Origin: Prunus persica
Taxonomy: Eukaryota; Streptophyta; Magnoliopsida; Rosales; Rosaceae
Reading direction: 5' to 3'
DNA: 64,000 nucleotides
NCBI RefSeq assembly: GCF_000346465.2
Contig: NC_034012.1
Span: 3,609,488-3,673,487 of the forward strand
Shown here in pieces: positions 38,244 to 51,230 of the stretch. Numbering within the stretch: the stretch's first letter is position 1; each line of letters starts with the position of its first letter. The notes beneath the pieces are model-generated. The model saw only the letters and a list, made by a program, of their open reading frames with translations, did not search any database and was not told the origin of the DNA. Both the position numbers and the translations under genes were made by a program.

Positions 38244-40183
38244 TTCTACTTCTTCTACACCTTGTGATTATAGATTTTTCTTCTGGGCTCAAAACAATGA
38301 TGGAGAAGCTAAGATATACTACACAAGAGAAATAGAAATGGTGGTTGTTGCAAAAAGAAGAGTTCATCTCTTTTCTCTGCATTTGTTATATATATCTTGA
38401 GGAATCATAGCTTTCTTGGATCGAAGAGAAGATGAAAAGAGAGAAGGGAGAATATAGAAAACTTGAGAAAGGAGGCATTAGGGTAGTTGGATATTGCAAG
38501 CAAGAGATGGTGCAACCTAAAAAAAAGTATCTGAAATGGTGAAAGGCAAAAGAATGATTTCATGGAATTTAAATCTCATGTTTTGGCTAATAAGAAATTG
38601 GGTATCTCTGTGACACTGATGCTGCAGCATTTTTCCCTTTCTCTGTTGTGCTCTTCTTTCTACTGTTTTTGCTGTACTTTTATTTTGTTTTGTTTAGTTA
38701 TTTTTTTTCATGGTACTGAATCAAAAAGCTAAAGGTGGGGGCAAGTGAGAGTTTGTGAGTCACATCTAATGGTCTGTAACCAAGAATATTGTCCCCCTTG
38801 TCGATTTCTTACTTCACTCAGCTTTAATGGAAGTTCCCAAAATAAAATAAAAACTTGGCCTTGTATACATACGATCAAATCAAGCTCTTGAAACGCAACA
38901 TTAATCTGGGCCTAGTCCATATCAGTCAGTTTCAATGTTCATTCATGACCTAACAATGCAAAACTTTCCGTGCAAAACAAGAGAGTTGAAGAGAAGAAAT
39001 TTATATACCACGAAAGGAAATATTTGAGTTTTCTTGCTTTCTTTCTTTTGAGGTCGGTGTGTTGGATGTTTTGAATAAAAGGTTTCGTGGCAATTAAGGT
39101 TCATCTGTCAAAAAGCAGAGAATCAACTATTTTGGGAAAGGATCTGGGGGCAGTGACTTTTTAGTGGCATAAACAAAACTTGAACTAAAAAGTAAGGCAA
39201 CCTCGCTATATTTGGTATCTTGGTTCAGTTCCTTGAAATAGTATGAAAATGAAGCAAAGGTTTGGTCACCAAACACAGAATGATTTGGGTCTGGATCTGG
39301 AATTAAAAAGGAAATAACTGGGTTTTCTAATGCACATTAGAGATGATGCTAATTATGCATCTTTCCCACAACGGGAATGTCATTGTTGCGGTATTCCATA
39401 CCAATTACGCACCGATCATCATCATTGGTGTATCATGGATAATTTCGTTTCCATGGATTCCTCATACTAAACCCTATCACGGAAGGTCACTTGATCATCA
39501 TCAAATTTTGTGCATGATAATCATGATCACCAACTACAGTCCTAGTGCGCAATCAAACAGTCAGTATGACCACAACAATAAACAGGGACAAAAGGGAGGG
39601 ACGGCCCCTTGATCAGCCACTTATCTTATTTATTTATTTATTATTATTATTCAATAATAGATGGGAGGCTGCTCATTTTCTGGGATATCCAAATTTGGTA
39701 ACAAAATTGTACCACTCTTAAATATAAATGGAGGTAGAGGAGGAGACCCATTAATTGCTTGTGATATGATAAAATCCAAGTCCAAACATAATTAAAAGTC
39801 TTAATTATATTGGTTGAAATTTGGTCTCAAATACATTTATGTATGAAAAATGTATAGCATATTTTCCTATACTAGTATCGGTCCCAAATTCCACCCCCAC
39901 CTCCAGGGTCTTCTCCAATTCAAATTTCCCCACGTGAGCACTCCTGGATCCTTCGGTAAGCCGACTTGCACCGGAGACATGTTTCAGTACAGAACTCAAA
40001 ACTAAGAGTTCCATACACCCTGTCAATCTCTTATAGGCATATTGACAAAGGTTGATGTTTTCCAAAAGTGAGAATACTGATGCAGCTTTCATGCTAACAG
40101 ATTCTGCGTTTGACTATTATTCAATTAAAGGTAGAAATGTCCAGAAGAATCAAAGGTAAGAAAGAACTGTGTCAACCACTGAT
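38244..40183. other. Intergenic region upstream of X8 gene and downstream of CTPA1-like gene
   Basis: Includes the X8 gene promoter (about 38244-38700) and the protease 3' UTR (from 40183 downward). Frames of 89-95 codons at 39343-39612 (+) and 39805-40092 (-) show no family features; the second lies in the expected 3' UTR. No transposon ends were recognised. Confidence 0.55.
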
Positions 40184-43100
40184 CTATCCCCGCTGAAGCA
40201 TATTACACCGTGAAAGATGTTGTGTGACGTCACTCCAAGCTGCGGATAAAGAGATCCTCAGATTACATTAAGTCTAGAACGATTTTATGGCAAAAGAATG
40301 AAGTATTATTATACCTGGGAAATTTCGATAATCAGGCTCTATTCCATTGCCATTTATGTCCTTATGTTTTGGCGTAACATACTTCCCAACAGTTACAACC
40401 ACACCAGAGCCATCACGAAGTTCAAACACAGATTGAATCAAACCCTGTCAAAAGCATCAGAGACACCATCAAAATCATCAATGGGACGTTAGGGATATTT
40501 TTTATTGATTCAATGTCTGCAAACTCCAAACTTTTAGATTGATTAAATGACAAAAAGATAAATCTGCTTTCTATCCTCAATCATGAAAAGGCATCTTTTG
40601 TTATATCCACCAAGGACACTCGCCATTAGAAAGCAAGTTGCTGGAATTTAGGTAACAAATGGACTCTAGCTAAATCAAGTTCCATCACAACACAAATACA
40701 TTATATATATATCCAAAGACAATGCTGAAGAACCAGTGATGAAATTTTTTTTACCTTGCCAAATGTCCGTTCACCAACAAGAACACCTCTACAATTATCA
40801 TGCAAAGCTGAAGCAACCTGCAATTGGAGCCACCAATGTAAATGCTAGAATTGTACAAACTAAAAGGAATCATACATAATTGGGACAATCAAGCGGCTCA
40901 CAATTTCACTTGCACTAGCAGTACTGTTGTTCACCAAAACCTGCATTAGAAGTTAAGTCAAGAGCCTTGTCATAAACCATAAACTGAACATGTTAGAAAT
41001 TACATTTGCCACAAATCCTAACTCAGTGGTAAAGAAGACAAAATCACAAGATTTTTCAAGCCAAAGAAGGAAAAAGCTAGCAAAGTTTGACATGAGGGTG
41101 CATTGAAATTCAATAGATTGCAAAAGGATTTCTTAATAAATTGAGCCCATCTGGACCCAAACTTGAGCCTATCAGGCTCCTCAAGAGACGGCCATAAAAG
41201 GAATAAGTGCTGTCTCAAATCTTCATTAATCTACTCTGATTTAGATGAGTGGATGGTATCCACTCCAATTTTGACCTTGGTTTAATCGTTAATAAGCACT
41301 CAGCAAGTTTTATCATGTCTTTTTTTTTGTTTATCCCTTATTTAACATTTAAGTTTAAAACGGATCTAATAGATACCTAAAGTTTGAACTCTTTTTCTAA
41401 GTTACAAGCCAAGTTCAAAAAAAAAAAATTAGCATTCAACTCCCTTGCAGACCCAATCATAACAAAACCGAAATAGTCTGGTAAGGTCAGTTGACACAGC
41501 TGGGGCATAGTTGCAACCTTACTATACACCATTGACCTTTGGGTTTTCTTTTTCCAAGGAAAAGCTGCAACAAAAAATCTCTAATGGTTTCCCTTATGGT
41601 ATGTTGGATAAAGACAGGAAGCCTTAAGTGACATCGTAAAGTCTTATTAGAGCACTGTGTCCTGCATCCCATGACCATTCCAAACAATGTCATCGGTTTC
41701 CAAATTCTTCCAGTGCAGGGTTCGAGCAAATTTATTATTCAGAGTTGACAATTGATACTATGCGAGAACGTCAAAGATTTTAGACAGAAATAAGCCTTTG
41801 ATGAAAAACAAGGAAATTACTAAACACTAATCTATTCATGGAAACAGATAAAAAGTATCTTAGATATGTACAAGGGCGTACAATAACAGGAGCTGTAACT
41901 AATGGTGCAGTATCTGCAACAATACTTTGTTGGTATTCGGGATCCTTCCCATCAGTATAAATCACCTGTTCATAAACATCATCAAGAAAATGCACCACGT
42001 ATACATAGTTAGTTTTGTGGAATTAATATATGCAACAGAAAACACAGAAGTATTCTGCTAGCATAGAGAAGTGACTTAAAAAATAATGCAACAAAAAGAA
42101 CTAATGCCAAACACTAACACCGCCAATGAGATAATAAACAAGAAAATTGTATCTAGAAAAAGAAAGAAACATACCGTCTCCCCTTCATTCAAAAATAGCT
42201 TGGCAATTTCTATTCCAGCCTGAAATAGGCAAAAGGGTATAAATAAAGAATCTTCAAATTACAGAATTCAGCTGAAATAAAGTACATGTTGGAACATACA
42301 AACATCACTGAGCTTGTGCTAATAATCAATTGGACAGGATTGAGTGAATACAATTACATGCAGAGGATGCATGATTTTCCACAAAAGGTGTAAAAAATTT
42401 CTTTTATTACTTTTCCACATGTCCTATGAAAACTTGATAATAACCATTTCCTCAAAGTTATCTCTAATATCCAGAATGAAAACCTGTACTAGTCCACCAC
42501 GATTATCTCTAAGATCCAGAATAAAGTATGATGCACCCATGTCCTGAAGTCGCTTCATAGCTGCAAAAATCATTTTACCCTTTAATATAATCCTAAAACC
42601 AAGTAACCACCATATAACTCTAGTACAAAGCAGAAAAAGAACCTACTAATGTTGTAAATAAGGTAAAGCAAGTATTCTGAAGCTAGCGAACAGGGAACAA
42701 AACGGAAGCAATAATTATTTAGGGTTTAGGGAACCACATACCAGTTACCAAGTCTTTTCTAGCCAATGCATTGAACTCTTTTATGCGCGTGTATCCAACA
42801 GATCTGGTTCCATTTTCTATTTGTTCCAACCGATAAGAGACAGGGGTTCGAGCAACAAGTTGTCTTTGGACTTCAATAGATTGAATAGGCCCACAATTTC
42901 CATGCTTGACCTAAAAGTATGACAATGTTTATTCTCAACAATCATTGCAAAAAAAAAAAACCAACAAAAATGAAAAATACCAATACTCATTATCAAGGTT
43001 AATTTAAATGATAACCTATTTATGGTAGAGACAAACAACAGCATTACAAATGGTATCACAACCTTAATAGTAACGAAGGTTTCGTTAGGACCTTGCATCA

Positions 43101-44888
43101 TCGATGATACTTCAAAGGCTGATTTCCCTTTCACATCCAATCCATTAACAGCTAGTACTTCATCCCCCTACCAAATAAGAGAACCCATGAAAACCTATTA
43201 TAGACCAGTCAGAACAGGGGGGAAAAAATGTAGGCACAGATAAACATTGAAACTTCTGGAAATAACAAAAAAAACAGGATTTTTTTTTGGGATCCTGACA
43301 GTGAAGTAACATGACTAGACAAACAGATAGGTTCAGGGTTCTAGACTTCCAAGAAAAATATATATGTAGCCAGATGTTATTTGATGACCTATTCACTCAT
43401 TTATTGCACTTCTTGATATGCCAACATTAGGGAGAACAATGATATGTGAATGCATAAAGCCACCAGTTATATGTAAGAAGAACCATATCCAACACTTTCA
43501 TTTCAAAGTTCTAAATTAAATAGTTACCAACTATTAGCAGCACCTAACCCAAAACAACCTTGACACTAACCCCGTCAAGACTTTCTGTGAATTCGTGATA
43601 CATCAACTCGCAGAACTAATAGCAAATGAAAATCCAAGGTGGAAAGAGATATATAAAGAAACAGACATAATATTACATCTATAACTGTAAGTTTGGCTTC
43701 TATAGAAATAAATACCTGTCTCACACCAGCAGAATGTGCAGGGCCATCTAATACAAGTCCTAGAACCTTCAATTTCACATCTCCATTGTCATCTGGAACT
43801 TCCCTGAGGTTTATTCCAATACCACTCATGTCATACCTCGCCATCTTGGAGAACTTTCATTTCAACAATGAAAAAAGCGACATGTGCCATGGAATAAGAT
43901 ACGCTGTAAATTTCGTAAGTGAAGACGACCCATATTTTGTAAGAGATAACATTCATAATCAAAGCACTTAATTTTTCTTCCCATCTTTCCTAAGCACAAT
44001 GTATCATGATTTTAAAACTTGTTGTATGCTTCTCTGTGAATAAACGATACTGAAAGAAGAAGAAAGAAAGAAAAAAACGCTAAATATGGAGAGGAATAGA
44101 GGGGACAGATAATGAATTACCTCTTCAGGTGAAAGAAATCGAGTATAAGGGTCACCCAAGCTGGCCAACATTCGCTTAATCGTATCATGAGCCTTTGATC
44201 TTGTCTTTATTGAACTACTCCTTATGTCTTCCCTTTTCCTCTGAAAATTATCCCCAATCATTAATCACACGCACACACACATACACACTTATACATATAA
44301 ATATAGGTACACACACATGTACATACACAATTGAAAATCCAGAATCCGATACACATATCCATAAATAGAACAATTACTCTCTTATTCCGTAACTTCACTA
44401 ACTTGGTTAAACAAAAAAAAAAAAAAAGTTACTTTCTTTCGTGCAAGCTCTACAATCCACCTTCGTACATGTGAATATCTGTTTACCTGCCAAGTTTCCG
44501 GGAACGAGCGAGAGCGACTGGTGTTGAGAAAGCTGTCATTGACGATTTCCCAAGCTTCCTCCACAATCCCTTCACTGGTCACCGCCGGTTCGGACCCTAA
44601 CTCGGCCGTTTCATCTCCTTCATCTTCGCTGCAAAACTCCGGTGGCTGCGAAAAAGGTTGGACTTGAACGGAGGAAGAAGAAGAAAACTCAATCGCTATG
44701 GAAGAAGAAGGCGAAGAGACCAAAAGACCGAACGACAGAGCACCACCTAGGGCTCCAATTAGAGCTTTCTCGGCCCAATTGATTGAATTGCGTCTGAAAT
44801 TGGATCGAATTGGGGATTTTGGGGTTCGCGGTGGTGGTAGTGAAGATAGTGAGAGTGTGGTGGTGTTGCTGAGCAACAGAACCCTCAT
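40184..44888 (-). CDS. CTPA1: Carboxyl-terminal processing peptidase, chloroplastic (S41A)
   Basis: Thylakoid-lumen Ser/Lys protease of the family that trims the C-terminus of photosystem II D1. Twelve minus-strand exons: 44888-44487, 44240-44121, 43853-43716, 43167-43063, 42910-42742, 42560-42484, 42219-42175, 41965-41882, 40940-40902, 40817-40755, 40444-40315 and 40239-40184, giving 475 residues. An N-terminal bipartite-looking targeting region (Ser/Arg-rich, then ALIGALGGALSFGLLVSSP) is followed by the protease N-domain (LASLGDPYTRFLSPEE), a PDZ domain (GINLREVPDD..VLDGPAHSAGVRQGDEVLAVNG) and the S41 core (YFILDLRDNRGGLVQAGI). Ser389 in STASASE and Lys414 in TFGK are 25 residues apart, as in the Scenedesmus D1 protease, so the dyad is intact. 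The Ser exon is only 39 nt. The protein ends AWSDVTQHLSRC. Family length and context favour CTPA1 over CTPA2/3. Confidence 0.93.
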
Positions 44889-45120
44889 CTTCTTCCAACC
44901 CAAAATGATTTTTTTTTAATTTTCCCAAGGTCCGCGGGAGTTTAAATACGAGGCGTTTTGACCGTTGTTACAGTTGGACGCCTGTGAAGGGAGCTGATTG
45001 GTTTCGAGTTTGAGTGAGTCCAATTCCAGTCCGGAATAAGACAGAAGTGGTGGGCCATAGGCCAGCTGTGAAGTAGCTGGCCCACAAACCAGCCCTTGCC
45101 TGCCACGTGTTACGCTGCCG
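44889..45120 (-). promoter_or_regulatory. CTPA1-like promoter with palindrome, TGGGCC and G-box motifs
   Basis: A perfect inverted repeat GGCCAGCT/AGCTGGCC (45060-45067 and 45075-45082, 7-bp spacer) is bordered by GTGGGCC and GGCCCAC, the TGGGCY 'site II' motif bound by TCP factors in plant housekeeping genes. A G-box CACGTG follows at 45104-45109. Function is inferred from known motifs only. Confidence 0.5.
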
Positions 45121-46839
45121 AACGTAGTTTGAACTCGACGACTGAGACTTTCTCTTGTTCCTTGTTTGCAGTTTGGATTGGATTGTGTTTTGGTTCAGTG
45201 TATGCTACTCGTATGAAAAACTTTAGGATAAGCACCAATAATTTCTTATTATATATTCTTTTGCACCAAAGACGCGTACTCACTTTAAAGGCGCGTCCAT
45301 GCCACTCATAATTCAATAATGAAGAAGAACCCAATGTAAACATGACAAGTTTGTTTTGTGATGTCAAAGTATATGTTTTGTTTGGTTGATTATGGATTAT
45401 GATTTTTCAAAAATACTAATTAGGAGGATTCATCAAAAAATAAAAGGGTAAATCGGGCTCTTAAGCTTTACGTATATATATGTGCGTGAAGACAAATTTA
45501 AATGATATGTCACGCGATTAGTGATAAATAATAAATTAAATTATATATCACATGATTAGTGATAATTAATGAATTCACCTGCAATAGGCAAGTTACTTTT
45601 TTTTTCTTTTTTTTTTTTTATAAAAATTTTTACTGTACGGGTGATGGCCAGCTTGATTTAGATCCGAAGTGACTATCAATCATCAATGTGAATGTTATCA
45701 TAAATATTTTTCTCATTATACAATTACCGTAAATGTGTTCATGGAAGTTAATGCATGATAAGTTATCCATCTATCTATATATAAAGCAAAAAGTAGAGAA
45801 TGATGAAATATACAAAATATCAGAAAATGTCTTTGGTTAATTCAAATATTAATAATTAAAATTACTAATTACATGAGGATAATATGGTTAATTCATATTT
45901 TTTTCATATTAAATAAAATTAAAATTAAAAACAAAATCAGATAATAGGTCATACTTTTACGGAATATAACTACTCATTATCTTTTTAAATTCTAAAATAA
46001 TTTTTTATTTTTTTTAAAGCCTCTCACAGGAACGGAGAAGTTAATAAAAAATTATAGAACAAATAGAATGTGGGTAAGTGAAAATTATCCTATCATCCTT
46101 AAGTAGTATAAAACGGACATAATGATCATTTTACCCTATTTAGTTGACAAATAGAATATGTCTTGTTGAAGCTATTGAGGGAGATGATGTTTTAAATATT
46201 ACGTACAAATTGAGAGTAAGATTTGTACGAATTATTAGTTAGCATAATTTTCTATAATTGAAACTACAAAACCAATATAATCTATGTATGCAAATTATTG
46301 ATTTCAAGTTTGAACCTCCATGACACATTGGTAGAGTGTGTGTGAGAAATCCACATTCCGTCTAATTTAGATTGTCATATGTATTTAAAAAATACAATAT
46401 ATATCATCCAATGAAAAATTATATATATTTGTATAAATTCACATTTAAGAAGCTTTTAAAAACAATATGTCAATTATTTGCATATACTCGTGCGGAAGAG
46501 TTATTGTATTGATAAAATCCCTTGACACTAATAATAAATTGTATTATTATTTAGGATCATATTCTCTTATTATATAACTTTGCATAGTGTATTACTAAAT
46601 TATTAACCAGGAAGATAAAAAAAAGAGATTATGTTTCTTCTTTTATATGAGAGAATAATATGTTTATGCTTTTTACCAATTTTGTTTTTTAGGTAACAAT
46701 TTATAATATTTAAATTTGGTTTTTACAATGCACTAGGGAATAATAACAATAATTACTGGGTGTTAAGGAAAAAATAAAAAAGAACCGCAGTGGTTTTCAA
46801 TATGCGAAACGGAAAATAATAAAAAAACTTGCACACTCA
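45121..46839. other. AT-rich intergenic region, possibly with decayed repeats
   Basis: No gene. A small diverged tandem repeat with unit about 38 bp lies at 45501-45575, sharing the block GATTAGTGATAA. Sequence near 45770-46130 opens with TATCTATATATAAAGC and resembles the start of non-autonomous repeats in other plant genomes, but I could not define both ends. The stretch 46310-46380 (..TGTGTGTGAGAAATCC..) resembles part of the SINE-like fragment at 29.1 kb. Confidence 0.35.
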
Positions 46840-47089
46840 CAGAGGAAAGAAAAAAGAAAGAGAGAAAGGGAGGGTTTTCGGTGCAAAGACAGAGAGAGAG
46901 AGAAGGAGAGAGAGATAGAGAGAGACTTTGGATATTTATCTTCATCTTCTACTTCTTCTTCTTCTGCTTGTGTTTTGTTTGTTTGGCAGCGGCGGAACCA
47001 CTGAGACGAACAATAAAGCGAAAGAAAGCCGTACCGGCAGTCTCAGATCTAAGGGTTTTCTCACAGAGGGAGAGAGAGAGAGAGAAATA
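46840..47089 (+). promoter_or_regulatory. GA-rich 5' leader of GIP1-like gene
   Basis: GA runs at about 46889-46924 and 47069-47086 flank a T/C-rich and GC-richer stretch ahead of the ATG at 47090. GA leaders are common in plant housekeeping genes; the transcription start is not visible. Confidence 0.45.
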
Positions 47090-47283
47090 ATGAGTGGGAG
47101 AGGCGGAGGCGTGGCCACCAATGGCAAGGGCAATACTGGACTTTCGGGTATACCGGCGGGGTCTCGGAAGATGGTGCAGAGCTTGAAAGAGATTGTCAAT
47201 AACTGCACTGAGCAGGAGATCTATGCTATGCTTAAAGACTGCAACATGGACCCTAACGAAGCCGTTAATCGCCTCCTCGCCCA

Positions 47284-47323
<40 letters not shown>

Positions 47324-48405
47324 AAACAAAGCTTTAATCTTTTTCTTATTTTTTGTTTTCAAGTGTTGGGTTTTGTGATTTTTGGTTTTTGCTATTTTAG
47401 GGTATTGGGAAAGTTCGTACCGGACTGGGGCAAACTGTACTATTAATGTTAGTCCAGTGGGTTTTCTAAATTATAAAGGAATATATATATATATTTTTTG
47501 GGGTTGAAGGAAGTTGTTCATTTGATTTACGAAGTTTTATGCTTTCCCTATTATTTGGTATATCAATTTCCTAAAATGATTTACTCAGCCTTTTCATGTC
47601 ATGTTTTTCTGAGCTATAACCCACTTTTGGGTTTTATTTATTTATTTTCTGGGTTTCCTATCTCTCTCATACAGAGTCATTCATTCATCTTGTTTGACAG
47701 AATCATACATTGGAGCTTCAGGTTTATTTGCAAGATATGAAATTTCATTGACTCCTCTCAGTTAGAAAACTGGAACACAAATGAAAGCAATGAACTCTTT
47801 AAGAATTTTGTACTCATTCAACTTTAATTATGTCTTTGAAGCATGCTACTACTGATGCTCGGTTTGCAAAATCTCAGTTGAAGATTGAGTCTTGTCTGTA
47901 ATTTATCGACTCCTTATTGAGTCGTTTGAGGTCTCAGAGCATATATGAATGTGATACTACATGATATATATGTTTTTGTTGATATTTGCTTCTAATGTAA
48001 AGCTTATATCTTGTGTAGATCCTTTTCATGAAGTGAAGAGCAAACGAGAAAAGAAAAAGGAGGTTCGTTTAATGACATTTGCATGATTTGATGTTCATGT
48101 TTCATTTACCTACCATCCTTGTTGTTTTCATGGTTTGAATCCTATATTTTATAAAATGTTATGTTTCTCATTACATAATTTATTTGCAAAATGTGTGGGT
48201 GGTTTGATATCTGTTTTAGGGTTTACCTCATTTTTCTATATTTTATGTTGGCTGTATATATTCGTTATTCTACTGCTGTTTATTTGTTAAATGACCAATG
48301 TACTTAATCTTTTTTCTGTACATTGATAAGGGGTTTGCTCTGGTTTAGTTTTACGATTTTAGTCTTTGCATTCTGGTCGTGACTTGGTTCTTGTATCTTT
48401 TTTTA

Positions 48406-48443
<38 letters not shown>

Positions 48444-51198
48444 GTGCTTCAGAATAAGGAACCAACGGAGCCCAGGTCCCGTGGTGCTAACAGCACCTCA
48501 AATCATGGTGGTAGAGGTGGTGACCGGTATGCTGCACGTGGCGGATCAAACCACTTTAGCTCTAATGGTATGTGGCCAGCCGCAGCAATTCAAAGTCTGG
48601 ATAAGGCTGTTTACATAGTTTGAAATTTCTGTGGAACATTGATCAACTTAGTCTCTCACCTATCAATTTCTTTTCCCCCTCAGAGTCTGGTTTTTTGCAT
48701 GGTAAGTCTGCATACAAGAAGGAAAATGGAACACATGCTTATGCAGGTTCTGCATCTGGCATGGCAGGACATAACATGAGTCGAAGACCTACATCCTACA
48801 GGTTATAACTATTAAACCTCAAACTGATACAGTTTTTTTTTCTTTGGTGATTTGAAGAGTAGAAAATGCAACTATATTACAACTATTAAATTTGATTGTT
48901 AACCCTCTTATGTTCATTCTTGTTCTTTCGTTATCTTAACTTTAATTTTGAATTTTCGAAGAAAAAGCTTCTTATCTGTTGGGTATTTGGTTGCACTTAA
49001 CTTTCACTGTTATGAGTAGCCTCATTTCTAACAAGCTTCTGTTCGATATATTTGTGCTCTTGTGGACATTGCTACTATTGCAAAATAATTTAATTAGGCC
49101 TTTTCTACGTCTCGAGTCTTGACATGTAAAACACATGTGGTTTGTTTGCATTGACATAATTATTTGTAGTCTGTAACAGTTCTTCTCTAGCTGGTATTTT
49201 TGTGTTACTTTCATAGCTCTTTGGTGGTATGCATTGCTGTTCATATTAAACTATGTGGATGATACAAACTCTATAGTATAACTCATCTATGTGTAAAACA
49301 TATTGCAGTGATTCTGTGGGGACTGAAAATAAAATCTCAACAATAAGCACAGATGATGCAATATATTCATCCTCACAGCCTTCTACTGGATATCAGTCTG
49401 CATGGGTAGGGGTTCCAGGTCAAGTTTCCATGGCCGACATTGTTAAGATGGGTAGGCCACAAGCCAAGACTTCCACCACGCCAAAACCCCCTAATCACAG
49501 TGCTAACCATCATGATGTTGTGGCACCTTCTGAAGCAGCATTTCATCACAATTTGCATCCATCACAAGATCATGTTCCCAAGGTGTCAGCGACCCATACT
49601 GAGCCTGGAGCTGCTGCAAGCCAATATCTATCTCCCAATGATGAGTGGCCCTTGATTGATCCACCTTCTGTTAGCATGTCCTCTGTTTTAGGGGCACCCA
49701 CAAACTCGGAGATGTATGCTGATTCATCTAACTTGCCCTTGGATATAACTAATCAACATAGAATATCCCAGCTAGATGAGGTTCAGGTGGAAGAAGATGG
49801 TTCTGTTGATGCATTTCCAAGCCATAATGGGCCTACTTCTGTGTCTGGTAGACATATACAAGAAGATAATTCAGGAGGTGCATCTGCCTTTGATAATAGC
49901 TTGTATGAGGACATAAATTCCTACCAAACGCAGAGACATGCTTTCGAGGAAAATGAAGGTAACCCCGATGCTATTTTTTTTTGGCTAGGCCTGCAATATG
50001 CCATTTATTTTCCGTTCTTTGTAATTTTATTTTTTTTCAACATTCCACTATAAAATTCGATCTAAACATCTAGTATAGATACTTTGACTTGATCTTGTAA
50101 AGTTCAAGTGGCTGTATAAGATGGTAACCAAAATCAGTGGATATCCTGGAGTGGAAAACTCAATTATAATATGTGAAGTTAGTATCTTGAATCAGGGAAA
50201 AAAAAAGCGCGACTCCACTGTGTAGGACATTGACCTGAACAGTTACTTGCTTTTCCTTGAATGATAACTATTTTTTTTTTCTTGACAAGGGAGATGCTAA
50301 TTTCAACTGTCCTGTGAGTTCCAGAATGTTGAATGCTGTTTTTTTTTCTAAGAAACTGCACTTTCCTTTTCTCAGCTGACGATGAAGCATCATCAGTGGC
50401 TGCAAACCTGCAGCAACTTAATTTACAGAATGATGATAGGGGAGCACCTCCTGAAGATGATAACCCTCCTGTGGTCATCCCGAATCACCTTCAACTCCAT
50501 ACTCCAGATTGCTTGAACTTGAGCTTTGGCAGTTTCCGATCTGGCACTGATTCTGCTACTTCTAGCTCTCGGCCACTACAAGGCAATGTGGAAGAGACAT
50601 CTGGGGCTGTAGATGATTCTGCAATTGGGCACTCAGATTCTAGGTATGTCCTTGCGATAGTATTACCCTTGACTTTATTGTTGGTTGTGTAGCATCATCT
50701 TAAGAAAAACTTTTCCTGCAGAAATCCCGAGTATTACGGAGATGAGCATCTCATAAATGCCTCCGATGGAAATTTGGTTCATAGAACTGTTGCCAGCAGT
50801 GGAGATTATGACTCTCCTTCAGCTTCACCACCGGAGGTCTTAAAACAGGAAACCCCTGAAGCTGCTCAGGGGAATCAATATATGTTTCCTTCTGCACCTG
50901 GATTTGCATATGAGAACTCCCAACAATTGAATGTGGCATTTTCTCACCCACAGACAAGCTCACAGATGCAGAATATTGCTCCCTTTTCAAGTGTGATGGT
51001 AATTCGATTAACTATGAAGTTGTGTTTCTTAATTGTTGCGTTAATAGTTTTGAGGTAATGATGCAGTCCCACATAATTGATTCTGGGCTGAGCAATACAT
51101 TGTGAGTTGGTTCTGATGCAAACACCATTGGAAATAGAGATCTCACATGTTTAGAGTTTTTAGATTCACTGCATTATTAGTTTTGTAATTGTTCCTGC

Positions 51199-51230
<32 letters not shown>

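Noticed and set aside
39343..39612. Plus-strand frame of 89 codons
   Set aside because: Biased, hydrophobic and His-rich, with no family features; fits chance in intergenic DNA.
39805..40092. Minus-strand frame of 95 codons after the protease stop
   Set aside because: Lies in the expected 3' UTR of the CTPA1-like gene, with no recognisable domain or splice support.
44382..44928. Alternative upstream starts for the CTPA1-like gene
   Set aside because: The longer frame begins with TTG and another uses a different frame; the ATG at 44888 gives a normal transit peptide.
45770..46130. Possible non-autonomous Helitron or similar repeat
   Set aside because: The opening resembles known plant repeats but no hairpin/CTRR end or terminal repeat could be located.
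46949..47362. Minus-strand frame of 137 codons over the GIP1-like first exon
   Set aside because: Composed of GA/CT repeat translation (Arg-Glu runs) opposite the true exon.
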